A DNA stretch of 64,000 nucleotides, taken from NCBI RefSeq assembly GCF_002356555.2, contig NZ_AP017372.2:1240001-1304000 (forward strand), written 5' to 3'. Below, in pieces: positions 35,471 to 44,504 of this stretch. The notes beneath the pieces are model-generated. The model had not been told where the DNA came from. It searched no databases and saw only the letters and a list, made by a program, of their open reading frames with translations. Both the position numbers and the translations under genes were made by a program. This DNA is from Halorhodospira halochloris. GTDB lineage: Bacteria > Pseudomonadota > Gammaproteobacteria > Nitrococcales > Halorhodospiraceae. Numbering within the stretch: position 1 is the stretch's first letter; every line of letters begins with the position of its first letter.

Positions 35471-36499
35471 GTGCACAAGAGCGATTTCCACTACCAGTTA
35501 CCCGAGCGACTGATTGCTGAGCGTCCCGCTCAACGTCGCACCGATAGTCGCATGCTGGTGCTTGAGCGCAGCAGCGGCGAGATTGCTGATAGGCAGTTCA
35601 CCGACTTGCTGAACTACCTGAGACCGGGCGATCTGCTCGTGCTTAACGATACCCGGGTTATCCCGGCGCGTTTGGCGGCGCGTAAGAGTAGTGGCGGCGC
35701 GGTAGAGGTGCTGCTTGAGCGCATAGTTGATCCTGACAATGGTGAGATTCTTTGCCATCTGCGCGCCAACCGAGCCCCCAAGCCTGGTGCTGTCATCATC
35801 CTGCCTGAAGGGGTTGAGGCGGATGTTGAGGGCCGGGCAGGGCGGCTGTTTCGCCTCAAGCTCAGAAACGTTGACCGGGATCTGATCGACTACCTGGAGA
35901 GGGTAGGCCGAGTGCCGCTACCGCCATACATACGCCGACAGGATGATGCTTGCGACCGGGAGCGCTACCAGACTGTCTTTGCCGCCCGTCCCGGTGCTGT
36001 AGCCGCGCCTACAGCTGGCTTGCACTTCGATGAGAGGATGCTCGAAGAGCTACGCGCGTTGGGGGTGGAGATCACTCAGGTTACTCTGCATGTCGGCGCC
36101 GGTACGTTCACGCCGGTTGATAGTGAGGATCTAACCGCGCACCAGATGCATGCAGAGTATTTGGATGTCTCCGCGCAGGCAGTTAGTGCTATCGATGCTG
36201 CACGTGAGCGCGGCGGCCGGGTGGTTGCGGTCGGTACCACTGTGGTGAGGGCGCTGGAGAGCGCCGCAGCGCAAGGTCAGCTGCGGCCTTATAGTGGGGA
36301 GACGGACCTGTTCATAACCCCAGGTTTTCGGTTTCGGGTTGTCGATGTCATGCTGACCAACTTCCACTTACCAGAGTCGTCCCTATTGATGCTTGTATCT
36401 GCCTTTGGTGGCTATGAGCAAGTTATGGCCGCATATCGCCATGCTGTGGAGCAAGAGTACCGGTTCTTCAGTTATGGCGATGCCATGCTGTTACTTTAA
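35471..36499 (+). CDS. queA: S-adenosylmethionine:tRNA ribosyltransferase-isomerase
   Basis: A 342-residue enzyme that builds epoxyqueuosine in the tRNA wobble position from SAM. The start HKSDFHYQLPERLIAERPA, LLVLNDTRVIPARL, PTAGLHFDERML, LHVGAGTFTPV and TNFHLPESSLLMLV are the QueA signatures, all in order. I start it at GTG 35471, preceded by AGGAAGAG, since the seven codons before it are not part of the family. tgt, yajC and secD, often next to queA, are not here. A palindrome remnant begins at its stop codon. Confidence 0.96.
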   Translation: MHKSDFHYQLPERLIAERPAQRRTDSRMLVLERSSGEIADRQFTDLLNYLRPGDLLVLNDTRVIPARLAARKSSGGAVEVLLERIVDPDNGEILCHLRANRAPKPGAVIILPEGVEADVEGRAGRLFRLKLRNVDRDLIDYLERVGRVPLPPYIRRQDDACDRERYQTVFAARPGAVAAPTAGLHFDERMLEELRALGVEITQVTLHVGAGTFTPVDSEDLTAHQMHAEYLDVSAQAVSAIDAARERGGRVVAVGTTVVRALESAAAQGQLRPYSGETDLFITPGFRFRVVDVMLTNFHLPESSLLMLVSAFGGYEQVMAAYRHAVEQEYRFFSYGDAMLLL

Positions 36500-36574
36500 G
36501 ACGCCTCTAAAGACCTCCCTTTAAGCCCTAGAGCTGCCTAGGTTTGGAGGTCTTGGTGCCAGGGATCCATTCAC
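36500..36574 (-). repeat. Truncated palindromic element
   Basis: GCCTCTAAAGACCTCCCTTT, then TTTGGAGGTCTTGGTGCCAG and GGATCCATTCAC correspond to the left arm and the first third of a minus-oriented core. The rest is absent. The fragment fills the 75 bp between the queA stop and the sprT-like stop. Confidence 0.7.
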
Positions 36575-37093
36575 TCAGTGCGTTAGTGGATCGTTGCACC
36601 TCGTACACCGGTATATTGCCTTGCCCTGCTGGATCCGGTTATGCCGCGTTGTACTGACGTATACATCGCCGCAGCTACAGCGGTAACGCCAGCGCCGTTG
36701 CACCCCAGGTAGCCCGGTGATATCCAGATCGTGAGTCCGCTTAGGGGTAAAGCCTACTGCCTCCATGACGCTGCGCCAGGCTGGATCGTGACCGCAGGTT
36801 CCGTGCAAGGCGTAGGCGGCAAGGTGACAGAGTTCATGGACTACGGTGTTGGGTAGGATTATGGCAAAGCCGTCGTCGCGCTCGAGCATAGGCCGGTTAA
36901 ATGCCACTAACCAGTGGCGCACATCGGCAATACCAGCGCGTGAGCCGCGCTCAAACCATTCGGTGCGCGGTAGGGGGGAGTGCTGCAGGCGTGGATAGAG
37001 TGCATTCAACTCTTGCCACCACTCGGTTGTCGCTTGCTCTACCTGCTGCTGGCGCAGTTCAAGATCGGCTCGCGGTTGTGTATCCTGTGCCAC
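36575..37093 (-). CDS. SprT-like zinc metalloprotease
   Basis: A 172-residue protein of the SprT/Spartan-like family. VVHELCHLAAYALHG supplies the HExxH zinc motif, HDPAW the third ligand region, and the C-terminal CSCG and CTRC pairs form a zinc ribbon. Eukaryotic Spartan cuts DNA-protein crosslinks; the role of bacterial SprT is not well defined. The GTG start has GGAG five bases before it. Its stop codon lies at the edge of a palindromic-element remnant, so the last codons may have changed. It is divergent from a UvrD-like helicase. Confidence 0.85.
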   Translation of the reverse strand: MAQDTQPRADLELRQQQVEQATTEWWQELNALYPRLQHSPLPRTEWFERGSRAGIADVRHWLVAFNRPMLERDDGFAIILPNTVVHELCHLAAYALHGTCGHDPAWRSVMEAVGFTPKRTHDLDITGLPGVQRRWRYRCSCGDVYVSTTRHNRIQQGKAIYRCTRCNDPLTH

Positions 37094-37162
37094 TGCTGCT
37101 CCACCATTAAAGCCTTATAGCTGAGAGTATAATCAATAATCTCTTTGTTTAAGTTGCCCAAG

Positions 37163-37314
37163 GGTACCTCTAAAGTCGCCCCGGAGCCGGATGGTCGCCC
37201 TGGTGTGGAGGGCATGGCGCCAGGGATTGCGCCATGAAGCCTCCAGGGATGGATTCACGGCGTTCTGCAAACCAGGGCGACCAACCGGCTCCCAGGGGAA
37301 GCTTTAGAGGTGTC
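37163..37314 (-). repeat. Palindromic mobile element, copy 5
   Basis: A complete, moderately diverged copy with outer ends GGTACCTCTAAAG and CTTTAGAGGTGTC. The arm GGTCGCCCTGG and its partner CCAGGGCGACC differ from copy 2 (CCGCCCCGG and CCGGGGCGG) yet still pair. I see no exact target duplication. It lies in the divergent promoter region between the sprT-like gene and the helicase gene. Confidence 0.88.
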
Positions 37315-37376
37315 TTGAGTTTGTGCTATTTAACAGCAATATCCGCCTCATTGTGGAGGTCACGGCGCTAAGCATA

Positions 37377-39473
37377 ATGCCCGAATACACCCCTGAACAA
37401 CTGCAGGTCATCCACCACCCCCGTGGCCACGCCAAGGTCAGTGCTGCGGCCGGCTCCGGCAAGACCGCCACGTTAATCGCCCGAGTTATTGAGCTGCTGC
37501 GCCGCGGGGCGGATGCCCGAAGGCTGCGGGTATTGATGTTTAATCGCTCGGCTCGTGAGGACTTTCAGCAGCGCTTGAGTGCAGCTTTGCACCAGCACGG
37601 TATAGCCACTACGGTCTCGGTGCAGACCTTTCATAGTGCCGGTTACCGGCTCTTGCAGCGACTTGAGCAAGAAGAGATAGTGCCGCGCCGGCGTCTCCTT
37701 ACCGAGCAGTGGCGCATACGCGCCTTGGCCCGGGCTGCCCTTGAGAACGCGCTTGGCCAGAGCACGTCGCTAGCGACCCTTGAAGATGAAGATATCGACA
37801 CCTTTCTCGGTTTTATCGATGTCGTTAAGGCCGATATCCGCCCGGTCAGTGAGGTCTACGCCGATGCCGCCAACCTGCTAGGCGAAGCTCTGCCCGAGCA
37901 CTACGTAGCGGCCTACCAGGCGTTCGAGGAGCAGTGCAGCGAGCAGCGGGTGCGCACCCTGAACGACCTAGTCCACCGTCCGGTGCAGGAATTGATTGCC
38001 GATCAGGGGCTGGCTGAGCGCTTTCGCAACCAACTCGATCACCTCATAATAGATGAATATCAGGACGTTAATGAGGCGCAGCAGCAGTTGATCCGCTGTG
38101 TTGCTGGGGAGCGGGCTGAGGTTATGGTAGTCGGCGACCCTGATCAATGCGTCTATCAGTGGCGCGGGGCGCGCCCGGAGTATATTGTGCGTCGATTCGG
38201 GGAAGATTTCAGCGGGGCGAGCGAATACCTGTTGCCCCATACCTTTCGGTTTGGTCATGCGGTAGCCCTGCTCGGCAATCACAGTGTCGCCCATAATCGT
38301 CAGCGCGACGGTAAGCTCTGTCTAGCAGCCCCAGGCACCCCGCAGACTGAGGTTGAACGCCGCCGCGATGATGATCCGCAGCTCTATCGCAGTATCATCG
38401 CTGAGCACCTGAACTCGGGGGGCAAGCTCGCTGATATTGCGGTGTTAGTGCGCTTATACAGCCTCGGTGCTGCGGCCGAGCTGGAGTTGCTCGAGGCCGG
38501 CGTGCCGTTCACTCTGGAAGGGCGCGAGAGCTTATTTCAGCGCCGCGAGGTGCGTGCCTTGCTCGGCTATTTGCGCTATGCCGCCGGCAGGCTTGGCGAG
38601 CGGCTCAGCGACGGCAGTGCACCTGCCGAGCTACTCGGCGAGATGTTGATGTTGCCGCTGGCCGGGCTGCGCCGTAGCGAGGCTCGCGATGTAGCCCGTG
38701 GATTCAGCCCTAGTGGCTTACCGCTAGGGCGCTATCTCAACACCATCGCAGCCGAGTTGCCGGCCTGGAAGGCCCGCCGGCTGCGCCAACGCAGCTCCTT
38801 TCTTAGTGATCTTAGCCATTTTCACCTCACTGATCCGGCGGTAGATGTCCTCGATGAGGTCTTGGATGGGTTAAATATCTACGCAGCCATCGCGCAATCG
38901 GGTGGCAGCGCCGAGGTGGCGAGTGATCGGGCCATGATCTGTGCTGCTCTGCGCCGTTTTGCCATTGAGGGCGGGTGGGAGCTTGGCGACTTCCTGGAGC
39001 GTTGTGATGAGCTGATCGCTAAGGCGCTGGAATGGCAGCGTCAACCCCCCGCCGATGCCGTCTGTATAACATCCATCCATCGCGCTAAGGGCTTACAGTG
39101 GCCTATCGTAGTGGTACCTGGGTTAACCGAAGGTAGTTTTCCTTATTTAGCCAATGGAGCCAATGCTGCCACTTTGGAGGCCGAGCGGCGGCTGTTTTAT
39201 GTCGCCATTACCCGAGCGCAACAGCGTCTCTACCTTGTCCATCCACATGATCGCCATCTTGAGAAAGTTATAGCTTCTCAGGGAAAGCGCCGTTTTGATT
39301 TAAGCAAGTCCAAAGCCTCACGCTTTCTCGCCGAGGCCTGCCCCCAAGCCTCAGTTAACGCCGCGGTGGCGATTGCCCAGGGACGGCCTCCGCCTGCAGG
39401 CTCGATGACCAAGATCGTCAAGAGCTATGCCGATCAGCTAGCAAATGAGATAGATCATGCCGCAAATCAATAG
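37377..39473 (+). CDS. UvrD/Rep-family superfamily 1 DNA helicase
   Basis: A 698-residue 3'-5' helicase. Motifs seen in order: Walker A SAAAGSGKTATL, motif Ia VQTFHSAGY, Walker B IIDEYQDVNEAQ, motif III GDPDQCVYQWRGA, motif V ITSIHRAKGLQWP and motif VI RLFYVAITRAQQRL. I start it at ATG 37377 (MPEYTPEQLQ); the longer frame from 37323 is less likely. It is not the usual uvrD or rep by length or ending. It overlaps the following MrfA-like helicase gene by 17 bp, so the two are translated from one message and probably act together. Confidence 0.88.
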   Translation: MPEYTPEQLQVIHHPRGHAKVSAAAGSGKTATLIARVIELLRRGADARRLRVLMFNRSAREDFQQRLSAALHQHGIATTVSVQTFHSAGYRLLQRLEQEEIVPRRRLLTEQWRIRALARAALENALGQSTSLATLEDEDIDTFLGFIDVVKADIRPVSEVYADAANLLGEALPEHYVAAYQAFEEQCSEQRVRTLNDLVHRPVQELIADQGLAERFRNQLDHLIIDEYQDVNEAQQQLIRCVAGERAEVMVVGDPDQCVYQWRGARPEYIVRRFGEDFSGASEYLLPHTFRFGHAVALLGNHSVAHNRQRDGKLCLAAPGTPQTEVERRRDDDPQLYRSIIAEHLNSGGKLADIAVLVRLYSLGAAAELELLEAGVPFTLEGRESLFQRREVRALLGYLRYAAGRLGERLSDGSAPAELLGEMLMLPLAGLRRSEARDVARGFSPSGLPLGRYLNTIAAELPAWKARRLRQRSSFLSDLSHFHLTDPAVDVLDEVLDGLNIYAAIAQSGGSAEVASDRAMICAALRRFAIEGGWELGDFLERCDELIAKALEWQRQPPADAVCITSIHRAKGLQWPIVVVPGLTEGSFPYLANGANAATLEAERRLFYVAITRAQQRLYLVHPHDRHLEKVIASQGKRRFDLSKSKASRFLAEACPQASVNAAVAIAQGRPPPAGSMTKIVKSYADQLANEIDHAANQ

Positions 39474-41838
39474 CGATGATCCTGTAATGCGTCTTTCAGC
39501 GCGGCTGAAGCAGCGCTATAGCAAGCGCATCACCGGTGAGCTTAGTCTGCCTGCTAAACCGGCTAACTACGCCGAGCTGCCTGGTGAGCTAGATCAACGC
39601 TTGGTTAACGCGCTGCGCGCGCGAGGTGTTGAGCGCCTGTATAGCCATCAGCACCAGGCCTGGGAGGCCATCCGCGCTGGGCAGAACTGTGTAGTGGTAA
39701 CCCCGACCGCATCTGGTAAGACCCTGTGCTATAACCTGCCGGTGCTGCACGAGTTGTTGAGTGGCTCGTCTAAAGCGCTCTATCTGTTTCCGACTAAAGC
39801 CCTGGCACAGGATCAACTAGCCGAGTTAACCGAGCTAAATCAGCAGGGCGAACTAGGTGTGCGGGCCTTTACCTTTGATGGCGATACCCCGGGTGATGCG
39901 CGCAAGGCGGTGCGCACCAAGGGCGATATCGTAATCTCCAATCCAGATATGCTCCACCAGGGAGTGCTTCCCCACCATACCAAGTGGGCGCAGTTCTTCG
40001 AGCAACTCGCCTATGTGGTAATTGATGAGGTACATACCTACCGCGGCGTCTTCGGTTCGCATATGGCCAATTTACTGCGCCGCCTTAGGCGCATATGCCG
40101 GTTTTATGCGGTTGATCCGGTATTCATTTTTACTTCGGCGACCATCGCCAATCCCCGCCAATTAACCGAGACCCTGGTTGAGGATGATGTTACGCCGATT
40201 ACTGAGAGCGGGGCTCCGCGCGGGGCCAAGCAGCTGCTGCTGTGGAACCCTCCGGTCATAGATCACGATTTAGGCATCCGCGCCTCGGCGCGCTCGCAGA
40301 CCACCCTTATCGCTAGATTTGCCCTGCGCGCCGGCATGAAGAGCATCCTTTTTGCGCGCAGCAGGCTTATGGTTGAGGTGTTGACTAAATACCTTAAGGA
40401 TATCTTTGATAGCGATCCGCGCCGACCGAGTAGGGTTGCGGCATATCGGGGCGGCTATTTGCCAACTGAACGCCGGCAAACGGAGAGCTCACTGCGCAGT
40501 GGCGATATCGATTGCGTAGTAGCGACCTCGGCGCTCGAGCTCGGGGTCGATATCGGCAGTCTGGATGTCGCCATCCTTAATGGTTACCCCGGGACTATTG
40601 CCGGGACCTGGCAACGTCTCGGTCGGGCTGGGCGGCGTGAGCGCACCGCTCTGGGGGTTGTGGTGGCGAGCAGCGAGCCGCTGGATCAGTATATGATCCG
40701 TAATCCGCAGTTCTTTCTCGGTGCCTCACCTGAGCACGCCCGGATTGCCCCTGATCAGCTACTGATACTCCTTGATCATGTGCGCTGTGCCTCTTTTGAG
40801 CTGCCTTTTCGGCAGGGCGAAAAGTTTGGCGGTGAGGATTTGGAGCAGATTCTGGATTACCTGGTTGAACAGGGGTTGTTGCACCGGGAGGGGGAGAGGT
40901 GGCATTGGATTGCGGACAGCTATCCGGCAAATGATGTAAGCCTGCGTTCGGTAGCCGATGGTAACTTCGTGGTCATAGATATCAGCGCAGGCGCTCAGCG
41001 CGTGATTGCCGAGGTCGATTACACCACGGCACCGGTAACTATTTATGAAGGGGCAATATATCTAATCCAGGCCCGTCCTTATCAGGTAGAGCGCCTTGAC
41101 TGGGAGGGGCGCAAGGCCTATGTGCGCGAAACCCGGGCAGATTATTATACCGATGCTATCGACTATACCCGCTTGAAGATCCTCGAGCGCTTTGAGGGCG
41201 CGGCGCAGGGCCGGGGCGAGGCTGCTCGGGGCGAGGTGCACCTGGTCCGCAGGGTTGCCGGCTATAAGAAGATCCGCTACTACACGCATGAAAACGTCGG
41301 CTACGGTGATATCGAGCTGCCCGATCAAGAGATGCATACCAGTGCTGCTTGGTGGACGATAAATCCGCAGGATCTGGAACGCGCCTTCAGCTCCCGCCAC
41401 CACGCCCTCGATGGCTTTCTCGGTGCTGCGTATGCTTTGCATCACGTTGCCGCGCTGCGCTTGATGGCCGAGCCGGGGGATCTAGGGCGCGCGGTCGGCG
41501 ATGGTGACGCTGAATGGTTTGCGGTTACCGGCCCGCGCGGTAGGGGGCAAATCCGCGATAGTGAAGGGCGGCAGCATGATCCGGAACAGGCCGGACGATT
41601 TAAGCCGGCGGTCTTCCTTTACGATAATTACCCGGGTGGCGTCGGACTGTCAGCGCCGCTTTTCGATATGTGCGGATCGGTTGTGCGCGATGCCCGCGAG
41701 TTGATAGCTGGCTGTCCGTGTAGCTTTGGCTGCCCGGCTTGTGTCGGGCCAATCCTGGGCAGTGAGCAGGAGCGGGGCGAGTCGCCTAAGGTCTCAGCTG
41801 TGCGGGTGCTGGAGTTGCTGAGCGGAGGTTCTGGCTAG
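39457..41838 (+). CDS. MrfA/YprA-like DEAH-box helicase with DUF1998
   Basis: A 793-residue superfamily 2 helicase. Q-motif region LYSHQHQAW, Walker A TPTASGKTLCY, DEVH box, FTSATIANP and the C-terminal motif QRLGRAGRRE are intact. The C-terminal third ends in a four-cysteine cluster (CPCSFGCPAC), the DUF1998 zinc site. This is the layout of Bacillus subtilis MrfA (YprA), shown there to work with MrfB in repair of mitomycin C damage. Adjacent position to an MrfB-like gene supports the same pairing here. Its stop shares CTAG with that convergent gene. Confidence 0.88.
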   Translation: MPQINSDDPVMRLSARLKQRYSKRITGELSLPAKPANYAELPGELDQRLVNALRARGVERLYSHQHQAWEAIRAGQNCVVVTPTASGKTLCYNLPVLHELLSGSSKALYLFPTKALAQDQLAELTELNQQGELGVRAFTFDGDTPGDARKAVRTKGDIVISNPDMLHQGVLPHHTKWAQFFEQLAYVVIDEVHTYRGVFGSHMANLLRRLRRICRFYAVDPVFIFTSATIANPRQLTETLVEDDVTPITESGAPRGAKQLLLWNPPVIDHDLGIRASARSQTTLIARFALRAGMKSILFARSRLMVEVLTKYLKDIFDSDPRRPSRVAAYRGGYLPTERRQTESSLRSGDIDCVVATSALELGVDIGSLDVAILNGYPGTIAGTWQRLGRAGRRERTALGVVVASSEPLDQYMIRNPQFFLGASPEHARIAPDQLLILLDHVRCASFELPFRQGEKFGGEDLEQILDYLVEQGLLHREGERWHWIADSYPANDVSLRSVADGNFVVIDISAGAQRVIAEVDYTTAPVTIYEGAIYLIQARPYQVERLDWEGRKAYVRETRADYYTDAIDYTRLKILERFEGAAQGRGEAARGEVHLVRRVAGYKKIRYYTHENVGYGDIELPDQEMHTSAAWWTINPQDLERAFSSRHHALDGFLGAAYALHHVAALRLMAEPGDLGRAVGDGDAEWFAVTGPRGRGQIRDSEGRQHDPEQAGRFKPAVFLYDNYPGGVGLSAPLFDMCGSVVRDARELIAGCPCSFGCPACVGPILGSEQERGESPKVSAVRVLELLSGGSG

Positions 41839-42746
41839 CTGGCGTGCAGATCATTCAGGGCGGCCCATAGGGCTGCTAGGGCGGTTATGTCAGCGGCGTT
41901 ATGTTCGAGTACATCCTTTAGCCGCCGACCGTCGCCGCGTTGTAAATAGTCAAGCCAAGCTGCTGGTGCTTCTGCTCCGGGCAAATCATCGAGTCGGTAA
42001 TGTCCGAGTAAGCGCTTCTCAGCCGTAACCAGACGGCAGTTAGGCCAGCTGTGGCGAAATTTACGGCGGGTAGGGTGGAGCAGATCGAGATTAACAAGGT
42101 CATCGACCTCCAGAGCTATGCCATTTAATCTAGCCCTGCTCTTGAGTAGGGGTATGTCGAATGACTTGCCGTTGTAAGTCACCACCCCCTGGGCATTGGT
42201 AAGAGAGCGGGTTAGTTGCTCGAGTTGGCTTGGTTCGGCGCCAAAACCGCTGAGTAACCACTGCTTAATCGTCAAGCTATCGGCGTTGATCTGCCCGGCC
42301 CCAATCAAGAAGGCTATGGTACCGGTTCCCCCGGCTAGCCCGGTAGTCTCAACATCGAGAAAAACCGCCTCTGATGGATGCAGCTGCGCCCCTTCCGGCA
42401 GGTTATCCAGCCCGCTGCCAAGTGCTGCTAGCGGCTGTCTGCCATAGCTGCTGTGCAAGCCGACCTTAACTTCAACCTCTATTAGACCGTGCTCAAGGAG
42501 TTGCCCGCCGACTAGCTCGGCCAAGGCCTGGCTATCCGGAGTTTGTCGCTGGGTGGGGTTGAAACGTTTATCTGACCGCACTCTGCTGCGCTCGAGCCGT
42601 GAGCGCAGACACGCTTGTTTTTCTTGCGCAGAGGGGGAGGGTGTATTGGCCGCTATAGTGGTTGCAGAGCTATTATCAGCATCCCGATGCGATTCGATAT
42701 TGCCGGTCTGGGCACGCAGCTTGTCTAGGCGTTTGGCTAGGTTCAT
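41835..42746 (-). CDS. MrfB/YprB-like DEDD exonuclease
   Basis: About 303 residues, with a ribonuclease H-like domain in the C-terminal two thirds: FLDVETTGLAGGTG (first DE pair), VVTYNGKSFDIPLLKSR (second Asp), and DVLEHNAADITALA (last Asp with a preceding His). This is the DEDDh-type pattern of YprB. The N-terminal region is charged and less conserved. The start at ATG 42746 (MNLAKRLDKLRAQ) is more natural than the first codon of the frame at 42815, which would overlap the NfeD gene. It is convergent with the MrfA-like gene, not in one operon as in Bacillus. Confidence 0.82.
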   Translation of the reverse strand: MNLAKRLDKLRAQTGNIESHRDADNSSATTIAANTPSPSAQEKQACLRSRLERSRVRSDKRFNPTQRQTPDSQALAELVGGQLLEHGLIEVEVKVGLHSSYGRQPLAALGSGLDNLPEGAQLHPSEAVFLDVETTGLAGGTGTIAFLIGAGQINADSLTIKQWLLSGFGAEPSQLEQLTRSLTNAQGVVTYNGKSFDIPLLKSRARLNGIALEVDDLVNLDLLHPTRRKFRHSWPNCRLVTAEKRLLGHYRLDDLPGAEAPAAWLDYLQRGDGRRLKDVLEHNAADITALAALWAALNDLHAS

Positions 42747-42780
42747 GGTGATGCCACTATCAATAGTCTCTTCAAGGCGA

Positions 42781-43275
42781 TTAGCTGTCCAGTCTGCTGC
42801 CCACTGCCGCATCAACAGGCCTGATAACGGCCTTAACCCCTTCCAGGCGAACGATCTGAACTGCGCTGCCGTCTTCTATCTGAGCTTGGCTCTGCGTTTC
42901 AGGGGTGGCGGCATACTCCTCGCCCATTGCCGCCACCCGTAGATTTCCCCGGGCATCGTAATAGGCCTTGAACGCTGTGTTATGAAGCATCTGTGACTGG
43001 GTAGTGCTCGGCGGCCCGCCGCCAGGTCCGTAGCGGCGATATATCCAAACCGCTAACGGCAGGGAGAGGATGCCGATGACAGTGGCCACTACGAATTGCC
43101 AGAGCAGGGGTGCGCCCATTAGCGCCATGGCCATACCGGCCAGGGCCATTACCGAGAACAGAAAGAGGACTCCGCTGGCGGCCCCGGCTAGCAGCAATTC
43201 GATGCCAAAAAGGACTACAGCAACAGCTAGCCATACCGTCCAGGCACCCTCTGGGTCGCTCATCAACTCCATCAT
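42781..43275 (-). CDS. NfeD-family membrane protein
   Basis: A 164-residue protein with three hydrophobic helices (about 13-85; VWLAVAVVLFGIELLLAG) and a C-terminal beta domain (LRVAAMGEEYAAT, SAVQIVRLEGVKAVI) of NfeD type. NfeD proteins usually accompany SPFH/stomatin proteins in membrane quality control; no SPFH gene is nearby. GGAG precedes the ATG at 43275. It lies upstream of the MrfB-like gene and downstream of a tiny membrane-protein gene, all on the minus strand and possibly cotranscribed. Confidence 0.8.
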   Translation of the reverse strand: MMELMSDPEGAWTVWLAVAVVLFGIELLLAGAASGVLFLFSVMALAGMAMALMGAPLLWQFVVATVIGILSLPLAVWIYRRYGPGGGPPSTTQSQMLHNTAFKAYYDARGNLRVAAMGEEYAATPETQSQAQIEDGSAVQIVRLEGVKAVIRPVDAAVGSRLDS

Positions 43276-43298
43276 GGCTACTCCGCGAGAACGGTCTA

Positions 43299-43433
43299 TT
43301 ACATGGGGCGCATGATCAGCCCAACAATTACAAGTGCCACTAGCAGTGACAGGATGCCGGCTATGACCGGGTGGCGGCGTATTCCTCCCGGCTCGGCCAG
43401 GTCACGAACGGTATCGCGGATACGATCCATCAT
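43299..43433 (-). CDS. 44-residue single-helix membrane protein
   Basis: A small frame encodes MMDRIRDTVRD, a short basic region (GGIRRHP) and one membrane helix (VIAGILSLLVALVIVGLIM). It sits 23 bp upstream of the nfeD-like gene on the same strand. The amphipathic N-terminus followed by a clean helix argues for a real small protein. GGAG lies 14 bases before the first ATG, which is far for ribosome binding. Confidence 0.5.
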   Translation of the reverse strand: MMDRIRDTVRDLAEPGGIRRHPVIAGILSLLVALVIVGLIMRPM

Positions 43434-43542
43434 AGGAGTAACGCTCCTCGGTTGCTTTTTTGGTTAGTCTAGCTACCTCAGCGGATGGTAGTATTATTAC
43501 TAATTAAAACATAAGAAACCACAGGATGGACTCTTAACAGTC

Positions 43543-44034
43543 ATGCATGATGCCATAGCGATGTACCCCATAGGGGTCATTCACACCCCGCATAAACAAC
43601 GTCAGGGTGCTCCCATTCAGCCCTCTGGGGCTGCCGAAGTCGCCGGTCGGGTTGAGGTGTTTGAGGAGTTTGCCGCCGGATTGCGCGATCTGGACGGCTT
43701 TTCGCACATAACTCTGGTTTTCGTGTTCGATCGCAGTGATGACTTTGAGCTTGAGATAGTACCGTTTCTCGACTCTGAGTATCGCGGTGTGTTCGCTACC
43801 CGCGCCCCCCGCAGGCCTAATCCGATTGGCATCTCTACAGTGCGATTAACCAGCATCGAGGACAATATCATCAACTTCCAAGGTCCGGACATGCTAGATG
43901 GTACGCCGCTTTTGGATATCAAGCCGTGCACCCCGGAACTCTCGCCTCAGGAGCCGGTCCATCGTGGCTGGCTGGAAGGCAATGAGCGGGCGATGGCTGC
44001 CCGCAAAGCCGATGATAGGTTTGGTAGTACTTGA
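43543..44034 (+). CDS. trmO: tRNA (t6A37) N6-methyltransferase TrmO
   Basis: A 163-residue member of the TsaA/YaeB/UPF0066 family, which methylates N6-threonylcarbamoyl-adenosine 37 in tRNA-Thr using SAM. YPIGVIHTPHKQ at the start, GFSHITLVFVFDR, ATRAPRRPNPIGIS and the DMLDGTPLLDIKPC segment are the family landmarks. The fold is a small beta barrel unrelated to Rossmann methyltransferases. It is a single gene, convergent with the end of the rnf operon. Confidence 0.93.
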   Translation: MHDAIAMYPIGVIHTPHKQRQGAPIQPSGAAEVAGRVEVFEEFAAGLRDLDGFSHITLVFVFDRSDDFELEIVPFLDSEYRGVFATRAPRRPNPIGISTVRLTSIEDNIINFQGPDMLDGTPLLDIKPCTPELSPQEPVHRGWLEGNERAMAARKADDRFGST

Positions 44035-44069
44035 CGGCGCTAATCGGGGATAATCAAGCAGCCCTTATT

Positions 44070-44504
44070 TTAGCTGTTGCGCCTCTTTAAGCGGACTTGA
44101 TTTGCGTCTTTACCGCATCTATTGAGCAGCAATCTTGCGACCGCGAAACCGGCTATCAGACCTATACCGGCGCTAATGGCAGTCAGCCAGGACGGCAGGC
44201 CGAATGCCAGATCAGCGCCAAGCGCTGCGGCGACCATGAAGGCAAGGGGGAGCAAATAGACCAGCATAGCGCCGGTCAGCAGATCACCCGAGCCGATCTC
44301 AAGCGTCACCGTCTCGCCCACTTCAGCGCCCGCGGTGTTCTCTACCCACAATCCCGGGTTGCCGCGGGTGCGCTCGAGCACGCTGACACCGCAGGCCATG
44401 CGGGCACTGCAAGCACCACAAGCTGCCGGCCGATCGGCCTCGATACGGGCCTGTCCGCCGTGGACTTCGGCTACTACTGCTTCGCGCTGCAGGCACTCGC
44501 TCAT
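44070..44504 (-). CDS. rseC: RseC/MucC-family protein, last gene of the rnf operon
   Basis: 144 residues. The N-terminal domain has the cysteine cluster AACGACSARMACG of RseC proteins, followed by a beta-rich stretch and two membrane helices (GAMLVYLLPLAFMVAAALG, LTAISAGIGLIAGFAV) and a basic tail. In enteric bacteria RseC, with Rsx/Rnf, keeps SoxR reduced. Its ATG overlaps the rnfH stop by four bases (ATGA), so it belongs to the rnf operon and may be an accessory Rnf protein. Confidence 0.87.
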   Translation of the reverse strand: MSECLQREAVVAEVHGGQARIEADRPAACGACSARMACGVSVLERTRGNPGLWVENTAGAEVGETVTLEIGSGDLLTGAMLVYLLPLAFMVAAALGADLAFGLPSWLTAISAGIGLIAGFAVARLLLNRCGKDANQVRLKRRNS

